Shown here: piece after piece, positions 18,643 through 26,352 of the stretch | Layout: every line of letters starts with the position of its first letter | Numbering within the stretch: the stretch's first letter is position 1 | NCBI GenBank assembly: GCA_020740485.1 | Contig: DYMN01000012.1 | Span: forward strand, 1 to 53,215 | Direction of reading: 5' to 3' | DNA: 53,215 bases | Source: Polaribacter sp. | GTDB lineage: Bacteria; Bacteroidota; Bacteroidia; Flavobacteriales; Flavobacteriaceae | Notes under the pieces: model-generated | Seen by the model: the letters and a program-made list of their open reading frames with translations, nothing else | Told to the model about the DNA's origin: nothing | Database searches by the model: none | Position numbers and translations under genes: made by a program

Positions 18643-18690
18643 GGCTTCATTGTGGGTGCTAAGCACTCAACGGAGTCTTAGATGTTGGCA
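18643..18690. repeat. Structured repeat, copy 1 (GTGGGTGCT...GATGTTGGCA)
   Basis: This block is about 80 percent identical to 19566-19614. Both contain a small hairpin: here GGGTGCT/AGCACTC, there GGGTGC/GCACCC. The paired changes preserve pairing. Both end in GATGTT(A)GGCA. The two copies bracket the gene at 18709-19440, which suggests a cassette boundary. Confidence 0.65.
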
Positions 18691-18708
18691 GAAGTATTCG
18701 TTTTAGTA

Positions 18709-19440
18709 TTAAAAATTGATTCCAAATCCAATATATAAAAGTGTCGGTTGTTTCTCGTTTTTTGTTTCATAAGACGATAAACTTGATTTTTCACTTGAAT
18801 CATTTATTAAATTTAGGTATTGATTGACTTTTATTGACACAAATCCATTTTTATTTTCAGAAAGTGATATTTGCTTTTTTAATTGAACAAAAGTTCCAAA
18901 ACTTAAATTGTTATAGTGTTCTTTTAAATCATACTCGTAAGATTTATTTAGTCCTGCGAAAGGATCATCATCGGGGTTATTATGAATAGTTTGAGAGTTT
19001 CCTGCTTTGGTTTCCCCTTTTTCTTTTGCAGTTAGAATTGCATTTGCAAAACTACCAATACCCACTTGAAAAGAATTGTTTTTACCAAATTTGTAATTAT
19101 AACTTAAAGGTATTTGTATTTGATTTAAAGTTCTTTTCCCTTTCTCAGTTATAGGACCAATCGAGTTTTCCACCGAATAACAATCCATAGAAAAACCAAG
19201 TCCAAAATCAAAAGATTTTTTTTCATTCAGCAAATATTTAAGATTTGGTAAAATATAAAATCCAAAAGCCGTTGATGATTTTAAAATAGGGTTTCCTTCT
19301 GCATCCGAATTTGAAAGTTTACTCGTTTTTGGAATGGAAAGAGAGGAACCAAAAGAAATATCAAAACTTATTTTTTTTTCTTGTGAATTTGAGTTGATAT
19401 AAAATAATAATAAGATTGGAATTAAGATATTTGATTTCAT
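18709..19440 (-). CDS. Predicted outer-membrane beta-barrel protein
   Basis: A 243-residue protein with a signal peptide (MKSNILIPILLLFYINSNSQ) and alternating hydrophobic strands ending in YIGFGINF, typical of the terminal strand of small outer-membrane barrels in Bacteroidota. A loop rich in polar residues (about 140-160) separates two halves. No function can be assigned. It has its own promoter and lies between two copies of a structured repeat, so it behaves like an independently acquired cassette. Confidence 0.7.
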   Translation of the reverse strand: MKSNILIPILLLFYINSNSQEKKISFDISFGSSLSIPKTSKLSNSDAEGNPILKSSTAFGFYILPNLKYLLNEKKSFDFGLGFSMDCYSVENSIGPITEKGKRTLNQIQIPLSYNYKFGKNNSFQVGIGSFANAILTAKEKGETKAGNSQTIHNNPDDDPFAGLNKSYEYDLKEHYNNLSFGTFVQLKKQISLSENKNGFVSIKVNQYLNLINDSSEKSSLSSYETKNEKQPTLLYIGFGINF

Positions 19441-19513
19441 TTATTAATTGCTTTATGTTTTTGATAACGATTGGTGTAGGCGATGTGGCGGTGGAGTTAA
19501 CACTTACGCTTAA

Positions 19514-19543
19514 CAAAAGTACAAAAGTTTGGTAAATCACAAA
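19514..19543 (-). promoter_or_regulatory. Promoter of the barrel gene
   Basis: On the minus strand TTTG, 18 bases, then TACTTTTG, a full match to the Bacteroidota consensus. It lies about 75 bases before the start at 19440. Confidence 0.65.
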
Positions 19544-19565
19544 AGTTTGTTTAGATGCTTTTACC

Positions 19566-19614
19566 GCCTTTATTGTGGGTGCTGCGCACCCAACGAAGCC
19601 TTAGATGTTAGGCA
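19566..19614. repeat. Structured repeat, copy 2
   Basis: Second copy of the element at 18643-18690, in the same orientation. It has a GGGTGC-TGC-GCACCC hairpin and ends in GATGTTAGGCA (19604-19614). Confidence 0.65.
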
Positions 19615-19657
19615 ACTGGTGTTCTATTTTCCCTGTCATTATTCTGTCAATTTGCTA

Positions 19658-19759
19658 CTTCGTTTCGGTCTGCGGTGCGTTGGGGTAGGCAAGCTCTTTG
19701 GCTGGTTTTGGTCGTGTGTTGGCTTTTTGTGCGACCAGCCAATGTGCTTGACTACGAAG
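19658..19759. repeat. Large hairpin element, left copy
   Basis: The outer stem is CTTCGT (19658-19663) with ACGAAG (19754-19759). Then come TGCGGTGCGTTGG, stem CAAGC/GCTTG (19690-19694, 19746-19750), an internal loop tct/tgt, and stem TTGGCTGG/CCAGCCAA (19698-19705, 19735-19742). The loop contains GTGTGTTGG. The same layout with different stem sequences occurs at 23565-23647 on the other side of the R-M gene. Confidence 0.65.
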
Positions 19760-19765
19760 CGTGGC

Positions 19766-22700
19766 TCATTCAATCTCTATTTTATCAATTTCCTTCATCA
19801 ATCTATCTGTTTCTGATAATGCAACTATGATTTTCTGATAATGCAAAATATCATCAAATTCTAATTTCCTTTCTTTTCGGTCTTTTAGCCATTTTTGAGC
19901 TGGTTGATAGCCGCCAATATAGAAGTTCCAAGCGATTTCGGGAACATTGTCGAAATACTGCGTGTCGTTGATGTACACTTTTCCATTTTCGTATTTTGGT
20001 TTTACAACCACATTGTTTCCGTCTATCGGGTATTGTGTAATATATCGCTCAACAGTTGGGCTTTCCAATAAATGTATTTGCCGAATTTCTCCGCCTAACT
20101 TTACCAATCGCCAAAACGTGTCTTTGTCTTTTGGGTAAGGCACTCTCGGAAAATCAATTTTTAAAAACTCTTTGTATTTCTCTCGGTAGGTTGGCGAATG
20201 TAAAACGGCATAGATGTAATCTAAAATGTCTATGGGGGCAAAATCCCCCTCCTTCGGAGGGGTGCCTGAAAGACGGGGTGGTTCTTTTACCCCATACTCA
20301 GCAACAATATAACTTTCTAATGATTTCATCACAACATCCAAGTTATGCTTCACATCGTAATCCGAAATTCTATACATCTTCAAACCAAGACCCTCGAGGT
20401 ATGCTTGTCTTTTTGCATCGTATTCTACTTTATCATCGTGACTGCTACCATCAATTTCAATAATTAAACCAAGGGTTTTTACATAAAAATCAACGATATA
20501 GTTTCCAATAATCCGCTGGCGATCAAAATCGATGTTGTAGAATTCTCTTTTGTGAACCTGTTGCCAGAAAAGCACTTCGGAAAGAATACCTGCTTTTCGT
20601 TTGTCTTTTAATAAATGCTTGAGTGCTGGATTATAAGGAAGGTTTTCAACAAAGTTGCGAATGATGGGGATGTTGTTGATATGAGTAATAATTTCATTCG
20701 GAATGGAAGTGCCCACCCTGTCCTGCGTAAGATCATCCGTAAGGGATAGATTGGCCACCCCGCCCTGCGGAAGTGCTTCCGTAAGGGATAGATTGACCAC
20801 CCCGCCCTGCGGGCACCCCTCCAAAGGAGGGGAATTTTTCTCGGGGACGAAGTTTAAACATAGCCGTTCGGCTATTTGCTTTACAATTTCTGCGTTTAGG
20901 TTTGGTGTTCTTTCGTTTTTTTGTTCAATTGTTTGTTGTCCTTTGGTTTCGGGGTAGAGGTAGAGTGGGAAATTCATTGCATTTGACCCTGTAGTTCCAG
21001 AAAGCAGTATGGCTTCAGAAATCTTATCAGTAATAAATATATGCTTGTAATTATTATCTTGAAATGCTTTTGTCACCAATAATCCAATATTTTCTCTTTT
21101 TATATAATGTTGCATTATGTCAAATCTCCAACGCCATAATATTTTATTGTCAAAATAGGTAAATCTATTATCAAATGGACGATAAGAACAATTAACTATT
21201 TTTTCATCATCAAGAATAAAATTTGCTTTGTTTTTTAAAATAAATTCAGCATAATTTTTACCTAAATTGTATTTCGATTTTAATTCGTTTTCTGAAATTT
21301 CTTGTTTGATAAAATCGTTCAGCCTAATTTTTATTTTTGATTTATTGTCAGCAAAAGCAAATTCATCACCCATAGATACAATACCCGATACATTTTTTTT
21401 AAATACTTCATCTACTTTAAAGCCATCTTCATAATTACTTCTTCCTATATCATTTTTTGGAACAAAGAAGTAATTTGGCTTATTGTATTCTAGTTCTTTA
21501 AAATTAATATTCTTTAATGAGTTTTCAATCAAAAAGTCATATTTCATTTCTCGTTTACCATATAAATCAAAATGAAATACTTTACCTAATTCGTTTGCCT
21601 TTTTCTTTCCTGTTTTTACAAAAATGTTAATTGAAACACCTTGCATAATATCAAATACATTAACATCAGCACTTCCGTCAGGGGCAGTTTCTTTTTTCTT
21701 ACTATTTCCGTGTAAGTCTATGGTATAAATTTTATCGTAGGCTTTGAGCAAATGCCAACGCATTCCTCGAAAAGTAGGATTATCTAAAAAACCGTGGGGA
21801 TTGATGAATGCTAAAACTCCGCTTCCGTTTTTCTCAATGAAATGTTGTCCGTAACGCAAGAATTTTACATAGTCGTCATTCAGCCAATGTTTGCGTTCAT
21901 TAAAATGAACTCCGTCAACATATTTGTAATCTTCAATGAGTTTACTAATCCACTCGCCATTATTTGAAGATATTCCACTGTATGGCGGATTTCCAATAAC
22001 ACACATTACAGGCGTATCTCTTTTTATGTGATTGGCTTCGTTTGCTTCGGTGCTTAACCAGTTGGCAAAAAGAGTTCCTGTGTCTTGGTGGTATTCTTCT
22101 AAACTGTTAGTAAGGTAAACTCTAATACGACCTCCCCCAACCCCTCCAAAGGAGGGGAGACTGGGTTTGTAGCCTGTTTCGGTAAGCAACAAATCAAGTT
22201 TTAAATGAGCCATTGCGTAACTTGCCATAAGCAACTCAAAACCATTAAGGCGAGGTAAAAGATGCGTTTCTACATAATTGCTCCATATACCTTGTTGTCC
22301 TTCAAACTTACGGTGAATGTGTTTGATTACTTCGGCTAAAAATGTGCCTGTTCCTGTGGCTGGGTCGAGTATTTGTACTTTGTGAACTTCTTGTTCTATC
22401 TTTTTGCCTTGTACGTCAACTTTTATTTTGGTTTTACTTGTGTCGGCAAGTCCTTGCGGTAAATCGAATTCGGTTTTTAAAATATCGTCAACGGCGCGAA
22501 CAATAAAGTTTACAACGGGTGCAGGTGTGTACCAAACGCCACGGGCTTTACGCAATTTAGGGTCGTATTCGCTCAAGAATGTTTCGTAAAAATGGATGAT
22601 TGGGTCTTCCATTTTCGTGCTTTTGCCATAGTTTTTCAAAATTTCTTCCACGTTGCAAGCGAGGAAAATATTTACCAAATCGTCCACTATCCATTTTATG

Positions 22701-23521
22701 CGGTCGTCAACCTCCAAACCTGCAATATATCCAAACAATTTTTTAAGAAATGGATTTGATTTTGGAATGAGCTCGAATGCTTCTTGACGGCTAAATGTGG
22801 GCAAAGTCGGGTCGTGATAACGAGCTGCAAACATTCCGTAAGCGATAGTTTGAGCGTACACATCGGCAAATCCTTTGGGTGTAATATCATGTATCAGAAT
22901 TTGCTTAAAAGCGAGCATTTGGTCTTTCAGCGTGCTGTCTTCGCTGTTGTTTTCGTCGCTGGTCAATGCTTTTTCAATAACCTCAGAAAGAAGTCGAGCT
23001 TTGCCTGCCATCATTTCGGCAAGTTGTTTACTGCTTTTTATGGTTTGCCCAATGTGGGTGCAAAAGTCTTTTATGAAGTTTTCAAATCGGTCGAAATTCT
23101 CTGTTATTGGCTTTATAATCAACTCCCCTCCTTTGGAGGGGTTGGGGGAGGTTTCTCCAATTGCTATTTTGGTTACAAATTGTCCCTCACGATATAAATA
23201 AAAATCAAGATAATCGGTAAAAATCAAATTATTCAACGATGCTTTGTATCGGTCGAATTGCTCTTTATTTCCAGTCTTTTTTGCTCCTTCGAGGTCTTTG
23301 TCGCCAATGTCTTTTGCTTCAATAAAGCCAACTGGAATTTCTTTTTGGGTCACAATGTAATCAGGTGCTCCGCAACTCTGTCTTTTCGGTTCGTTGGTCG
23401 CCCGAATTGTTGGAACTAAACTTTCAATCAATTGTTGCAAGTCTCCACGAAAAGTATGTTCAGTCGCATTGCCTAACTTGTAGCGTTTATTTACGTTGTC
23501 TATGTATTGTTCTATTGTCAT
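19766..23521 (-). CDS. Type ISP-like restriction-modification enzyme invaded by a DUF559 domain
   Basis: A 1251-residue single-chain R-M enzyme. The N-terminal PD-(D/E)xK nuclease shows D54 in GAPDY and E68-A-K70. The adenine methyltransferase has motif I DPATGTGTF (386-394) and motif IV NPPY (511-514). The C-terminal target-recognition part includes APIDILDYIYAVLHSP and FPRVPYP. Type ISP enzymes cut after translocation, but I see no clear helicase, so a type IIG-like action is possible. About 200 residues (893-1092) interrupt the usual layout: a 14-residue tandem repeat, then a DUF559 (Vsr-like) nuclease domain with EIDGSSHD at 1022-1029, then another repeat. Two further in-frame palindromic insertions lie at residues 127-135 and 455-464. 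The reading frame is intact throughout. Confidence 0.85.
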   Translation of the reverse strand: MTIEQYIDNVNKRYKLGNATEHTFRGDLQQLIESLVPTIRATNEPKRQSCGAPDYIVTQKEIPVGFIEAKDIGDKDLEGAKKTGNKEQFDRYKASLNNLIFTDYLDFYLYREGQFVTKIAIGETSPNPSKGGELIIKPITENFDRFENFIKDFCTHIGQTIKSSKQLAEMMAGKARLLSEVIEKALTSDENNSEDSTLKDQMLAFKQILIHDITPKGFADVYAQTIAYGMFAARYHDPTLPTFSRQEAFELIPKSNPFLKKLFGYIAGLEVDDRIKWIVDDLVNIFLACNVEEILKNYGKSTKMEDPIIHFYETFLSEYDPKLRKARGVWYTPAPVVNFIVRAVDDILKTEFDLPQGLADTSKTKIKVDVQGKKIEQEVHKVQILDPATGTGTFLAEVIKHIHRKFEGQQGIWSNYVETHLLPRLNGFELLMASYAMAHLKLDLLLTETGYKPSLPSFGGVGGGRIRVYLTNSLEEYHQDTGTLFANWLSTEANEANHIKRDTPVMCVIGNPPYSGISSNNGEWISKLIEDYKYVDGVHFNERKHWLNDDYVKFLRYGQHFIEKNGSGVLAFINPHGFLDNPTFRGMRWHLLKAYDKIYTIDLHGNSKKKETAPDGSADVNVFDIMQGVSINIFVKTGKKKANELGKVFHFDLYGKREMKYDFLIENSLKNINFKELEYNKPNYFFVPKNDIGRSNYEDGFKVDEVFKKNVSGIVSMGDEFAFADNKSKIKIRLNDFIKQEISENELKSKYNLGKNYAEFILKNKANFILDDEKIVNCSYRPFDNRFTYFDNKILWRWRFDIMQHYIKRENIGLLVTKAFQDNNYKHIFITDKISEAILLSGTTGSNAMNFPLYLYPETKGQQTIEQKNERTPNLNAEIVKQIAERLCLNFVPEKNSPPLEGCPQGGVVNLSLTEALPQGGVANLSLTDDLTQDRVGTSIPNEIITHINNIPIIRNFVENLPYNPALKHLLKDKRKAGILSEVLFWQQVHKREFYNIDFDRQRIIGNYIVDFYVKTLGLIIEIDGSSHDDKVEYDAKRQAYLEGLGLKMYRISDYDVKHNLDVVMKSLESYIVAEYGVKEPPRLSGTPPKEGDFAPIDILDYIYAVLHSPTYREKYKEFLKIDFPRVPYPKDKDTFWRLVKLGGEIRQIHLLESPTVERYITQYPIDGNNVVVKPKYENGKVYINDTQYFDNVPEIAWNFYIGGYQPAQKWLKDRKERKLEFDDILHYQKIIVALSETDRLMKEIDKIEIE
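20246..20280. repeat. In-frame palindromic repeat (a) in the R-M gene
   Basis: CCCCTCC-TTC-GGAGGGG at 20246-20262, followed by a GC-rich tail. It encodes residues about 1081-1092 (RLSGTPPKEGDF) and marks the C-terminal border of the DUF559 insertion. Confidence 0.8.
20713..20835. repeat. Tandem 42-base repeats plus palindrome (b) in the R-M gene
   Basis: About three copies of a 42-base unit (CCACCCCGCCCTGCGGAAG ... GGGATAGATTG) followed by CCCCTCC-AAA-GGAGGGG. In the protein this is a 14-residue repeat (PQGGVVNLSLTEAL and variants), residues 896-937, at the N-terminal border of the DUF559 domain. Confidence 0.85.
22131..22157. repeat. In-frame palindromic repeat (c) in the R-M gene
   Basis: CCTCCCCCAA then CCCCTCC-AAA-GGAGGGG (22141-22157). 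It encodes residues about 455-464 (SLPSFGGVGG), an insertion within the methyltransferase region. Confidence 0.8.
23125..23151. repeat. In-frame palindromic repeat (d) in the R-M gene
   Basis: CCCCTCC-TTT-GGAGGGG (23125-23141) followed by TTGGGGGAGG. This is the exact inverse of repeat (c) and encodes TSPNPSKGGEL at residues about 124-134. Confidence 0.8.
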
Positions 23522-23546
23522 TTTCTAAATCCGTATCAAATAACTA

Positions 23547-23579
23547 CAAATGTATCAATTTTTGCGGTGCGTTGGCAAA
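23547..23579 (-). promoter_or_regulatory. Candidate promoter of the R-M gene
   Basis: On the minus strand TTTG, 21 bases, then TACATTTG, 26 bases before the start at 23521. It overlaps the right hairpin element. Confidence 0.55.
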
Positions 23580-23647
23580 AAAACTGCTCTTTTGCAAGCT
23601 GAAGCATTAGCTTGTGTGTTGGGCTTGCAAATGTGCAGTTTTGTGTG
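23565..23647. repeat. Large hairpin element, right copy
   Basis: Begins GCGGTGCGTTGG like the left copy. Stem AAAACTGC, internal loop tct, stem TTTGCAAGC (23591-23599), loop containing GTGTGTTGG, then GCTTGCAAA (23623-23631), tgt, GCAGTTTT. The layout and internal loop are conserved while the stems differ. Confidence 0.65.
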
Positions 23648-24026
23648 TGGACTGTTCATTATATCGTTTTTCTTTTTCTGTCTTTAAGTAGCAAATTGTC
23701 TGCTGTGTCGTTTTTTTACACTTGGTGCCAACATCCCTATTTACGCATGTTCACTATTTCCTATTGCGCCTATATCCTGTTTTAGCCGTGTTGACGCATG
23801 TTTTAAATAGGTTATGGCGTCTTTATTTACTTTGGAAGCAGTACCTATCATTTTTTTAAAATACTATTTAATTGCTTTCTTTTAGCAAATGTAAAAAAAT
23901 AAAATGAGACTACTCCATTTTTTTAGCTCTTGGTAAATTGCTTTTTTTAGTTGGTTTAGCTTTAATTTTTCTTATCCAATGTTTGCTCTATTTAACAAAT
24001 ATCACATAGATAATCTAAAGTTTACC

Positions 24027-24034
24027 TATTTTTG
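24027..24034 (+). promoter_or_regulatory. Candidate -7 element for folE
   Basis: TATTTTTG, a perfect TAnnTTTG, 87 bases before the folE start. No upstream TTTG at the usual spacing. Confidence 0.5.
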
Positions 24035-24121
24035 CACATCTAAAAACAATATCAATAAATAAAGAGTGCAATTTGAAGTTCCTAATGATGTTCTCTTTTT
24101 AACTTTCTCAATATTTACCAG

Positions 24122-24778
24122 ATGTCCAAAAAAGATACAGACCATTTTACTAAAAATGCGAAAACACCGCTACGTACTGACGCCTTTGAATTATCCGACG
24201 CTGAAAAAATGGAACGTATTGAAAAAAATGTTTTCGATATGTTACAAACCTTGGGGATGGATATGACGGATGACAGTTTGCGCGACACTCCGAAAAGAGT
24301 AGCTAAAATGTGGGTAAAAGAAATATTTGCCGGTATTCATCCTGAAAATAGAACTAAAATTTCCGTATTTGAAAATAAATATAAATACGGCGAAATGCTG
24401 ATTGAAAAAAATATTATGGTGCATTCCACCTGCGAACATCATCTATTGCCCATTGTTGGCAAGGCACATATTGCTTATATTTCTAACGGAACTGTAATAG
24501 GTTTGTCTAAACTCAATCGGATTGTACGACATTATGCCAAACGGCCACAAGTACAAGAACGGATGACGATTCAAATTGTAGAAGATTTGCAGCAAGTGCT
24601 CCATACCGAAGATGTAGCTTGTATCATAGATGCCAAGCACATGTGCGTGATCACGCGTGGCATTGAAGATGTAAACTCTAGTACGATTACAGCAGAATTT
24701 GGCGGAAAATTCAAACAACAGGATGTGCGTCAGGAATTTTTGGATTTGTTGAACTTAAAGTCTGATATAAACTTATAA
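24122..24778 (+). CDS. folE: GTP cyclohydrolase I
   Basis: A 218-residue FolE that opens GTP to dihydroneopterin triphosphate, the first step toward tetrahydrofolate or tetrahydropterins. The zinc site is complete: C104 and H107 in HSTCEHHLLP and C175 in KHMCVITRG. GLSKLNRIV and the QERMTIQI region are typical. A polar N-terminal extension of about 25 residues precedes the core. It converges with holA, separated by 3 bases. Length and motifs normal. Confidence 0.96.
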   Translation: MSKKDTDHFTKNAKTPLRTDAFELSDAEKMERIEKNVFDMLQTLGMDMTDDSLRDTPKRVAKMWVKEIFAGIHPENRTKISVFENKYKYGEMLIEKNIMVHSTCEHHLLPIVGKAHIAYISNGTVIGLSKLNRIVRHYAKRPQVQERMTIQIVEDLQQVLHTEDVACIIDAKHMCVITRGIEDVNSSTITAEFGGKFKQQDVRQEFLDLLNLKSDINL

Positions 24779-24781
24779 GAT

Positions 24782-25786
24782 TTAATGTAAAATTTTAAAA
24801 AGCAATTCTTTTAGCAAATCGCCTTGTTCTATATCTCGCGCCCCCACGCCCTTGCTTTGCATATCGGCTTCACGCAGAAAGCCAATCACTTGCGATACTT
24901 TTTTCATCGGATAGTTTTTTCCGGCTTCCATATAATCGCCTACAAAAAAAGGATTGACTTTGAGCAAACCCGCAATGGCGTTTTTGTCGTTTTTATTGGA
25001 TAAGCTGTGGTATTGCAAGAGTTGGGTAAAAAAAGAATTGAGTAGCGAAATGGTTACCACTGTAGGATTGTTTTTTGGATTTTGAGCAAAATAGTTGATG
25101 ATCTGATTGGCTTTTACAATATTTTTTGTGCCTATGGCTTTGCGCAATTCAAAATTATTAAAGTCTTTACTGATTCCTATATTTTCTTCAATATCTTGTG
25201 GCGTTATGGTTTTTCCTTTAGCAATGAGAATGAAAAGTTTGCCTAATTCATTGGCTATGCGGCTTAAGTCCGCCCCGAGAAATTCCACCAACATCAAGGC
25301 AGCTTTTGTTTCTATTTGGTAACCTTTGTTTTTTACATACGTGTTAATCCACGCAGGAACTTGATTTTCATAAAGTGGTTTGCTTTCAAAAAGCACCCCT
25401 ACATTCGCCATTTTTTTAAAAACGGTTTTTCGTTTGTCAGGTGATTTGTATTTGTAGTTGAAAACAAGCACGGTAGAGGGTACAATATGATCCAAATAAG
25501 AATCCAATTGGTCAATGGTTCTTGATAAATCTTGGGCTTCCTTAATGATAATCACTTGTCGTTCAGCCATCATCGGAAAACGTTTGGCATTCGAAATAAT
25601 CTCGTTTATTTCTACATCACGTCCGTATAAAACCATTTGATTAAATCCTTTTTCTTCTTCTTTCAAGAGATTTTTTTCAATATAATCCGATATTTGATCA
25701 ATAAAATAGGGTTCATCGCCATATAGAAAATAGATGGGTTTTATAAAACCTTTTTTTATTTCACTGATGATATCTTCGTAAGTCAT
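24782..25786 (-). CDS. holA: DNA polymerase III subunit delta
   Basis: A 334-residue HolA-like protein, the clamp-loader subunit that opens the sliding clamp. The N-terminus (PIYFLYGDEPYFIDQISDYI) and the later DLSRIANELGKLFI are typical; like other delta subunits it lacks a Walker A motif. It is the last gene of a minus-strand run including the DUF5683-like, dihydroorotase-like and BatA-like genes, with a 53-base gap to the preceding one. Confidence 0.93.
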   Translation of the reverse strand: MTYEDIISEIKKGFIKPIYFLYGDEPYFIDQISDYIEKNLLKEEEKGFNQMVLYGRDVEINEIISNAKRFPMMAERQVIIIKEAQDLSRTIDQLDSYLDHIVPSTVLVFNYKYKSPDKRKTVFKKMANVGVLFESKPLYENQVPAWINTYVKNKGYQIETKAALMLVEFLGADLSRIANELGKLFILIAKGKTITPQDIEENIGISKDFNNFELRKAIGTKNIVKANQIINYFAQNPKNNPTVVTISLLNSFFTQLLQYHSLSNKNDKNAIAGLLKVNPFFVGDYMEAGKNYPMKKVSQVIGFLREADMQSKGVGARDIEQGDLLKELLFKILH

Positions 25787-25839
25787 TATGTTTTAATTTG
25801 ATAAATAAAAAATAAAAATTTAATTTTTGTTAGTTTAGC

Positions 25840-26337
25840 TTAGAAGTTAATCGCAATACTTACTCCGAGCATTTTATCATTTTTTACATTTATTAAAACT
25901 GGTTGCAATAGGATACTTGTGTTGTTTTTTTCTAAATCCTGATAAGCCAAGTTTTTAATTTTTGCTATTTTCACGGCATCAATAATGCTCCATAGCATAC
26001 TTCCCCCTGCCATAAATAACCCTAAATATATGGTTTCTTCTCCATATCCTTGACCGAAGATATAATTTACTACTCCTTTTACTAAGATGCCGGCACCAAT
26101 CAAATAAGTTGTTGTAAATAGTATACCTCTTTCCCCTTCATTGAGATAGTAATGACCTCCACCGGGTAGAAGGTAACTCAAAATCCCGGCGGCTACCGGA
26201 CTGTATTTTTGGTCTTCCATTTTAGGGGAATAGTCAGTAATATGGTACTTATCTTTAATCATTTTGTACTTAATTTCCTGTCCGTATAGATTAAAAACTC
26301 CCCAGAAAATAACAAATAATAAAATTATTTTTTTCAT
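25840..26337 (-). CDS. DUF5683-like membrane protein
   Basis: A 165-residue protein with a signal peptide (MKKIILLFVIFWGVFNLYGQ) followed by SPVAAGILSYLLPGGGHYYL and two further hydrophobic helices (about 77-97, 106-122). The PGGGHYY motif matches the small membrane domain seen in DUF5683 and TM2-like families of Bacteroidota. It ends in the beta-strand-like GVSIAINF. The function is unknown. It lies 15 bases after the dihydroorotase-like gene, so it is co-transcribed. Confidence 0.75.
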   Translation of the reverse strand: MKKIILLFVIFWGVFNLYGQEIKYKMIKDKYHITDYSPKMEDQKYSPVAAGILSYLLPGGGHYYLNEGERGILFTTTYLIGAGILVKGVVNYIFGQGYGEETIYLGLFMAGGSMLWSIIDAVKIAKIKNLAYQDLEKNNTSILLQPVLINVKNDKMLGVSIAINF

Positions 26338-26352
26338 TATTTTAAATATAGG

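Larger units (their letters stand above)
18120..18708. other. Non-coding accessory-island border
   Basis: 589 bases with no convincing gene. After the mnmA promoter, short open frames (for example NAGDLCLNVQVLQQNKDY near 18425-18475) look like relics of the interspersed non-coding sequence common in Bacteroidota. The part at 18590-18640 resembles the GAGC...CGAAGTG repeat seen elsewhere in the window. The right end is the structured repeat at 18643-18690. Confidence 0.4.
19441..19765. other. Gap between the barrel gene and the R-M gene
   Basis: 325 bases holding, from left to right, the promoter of the barrel gene, the second GTGGGTGC-type repeat, and the large hairpin element abutting the R-M stop codon. 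No gene is supported here; an open frame on the plus strand only reads through the repeats. Confidence 0.6.
23522..24121. other. Gap between the R-M gene and folE
   Basis: 600 bases without a supported gene. It holds the R-M promoter, the right hairpin element, TGCCAACATC at 23726-23735 (the reverse complement of GATGTTGGCA at 18681-18690), a T-rich stretch, and the folE -7 element. Confidence 0.5.

Noticed and set aside
19508..19613. Integron attC site (GCTTAAC ... GTTAGGC)
   Set aside because: End boxes match the loose consensus but the arms do not pair beyond about eight bases, the left box is part of a promoter region, and no integron integrase is in the window.
19529..19816. 95-codon plus-strand frame over the island repeats
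   Set aside because: It reads through structured repeats and the end of the R-M gene on the other strand.
20713..20835. 42-base repeats in the R-M gene as a CRISPR array
   Set aside because: Contiguous, without unique spacers, and read in frame as protein.
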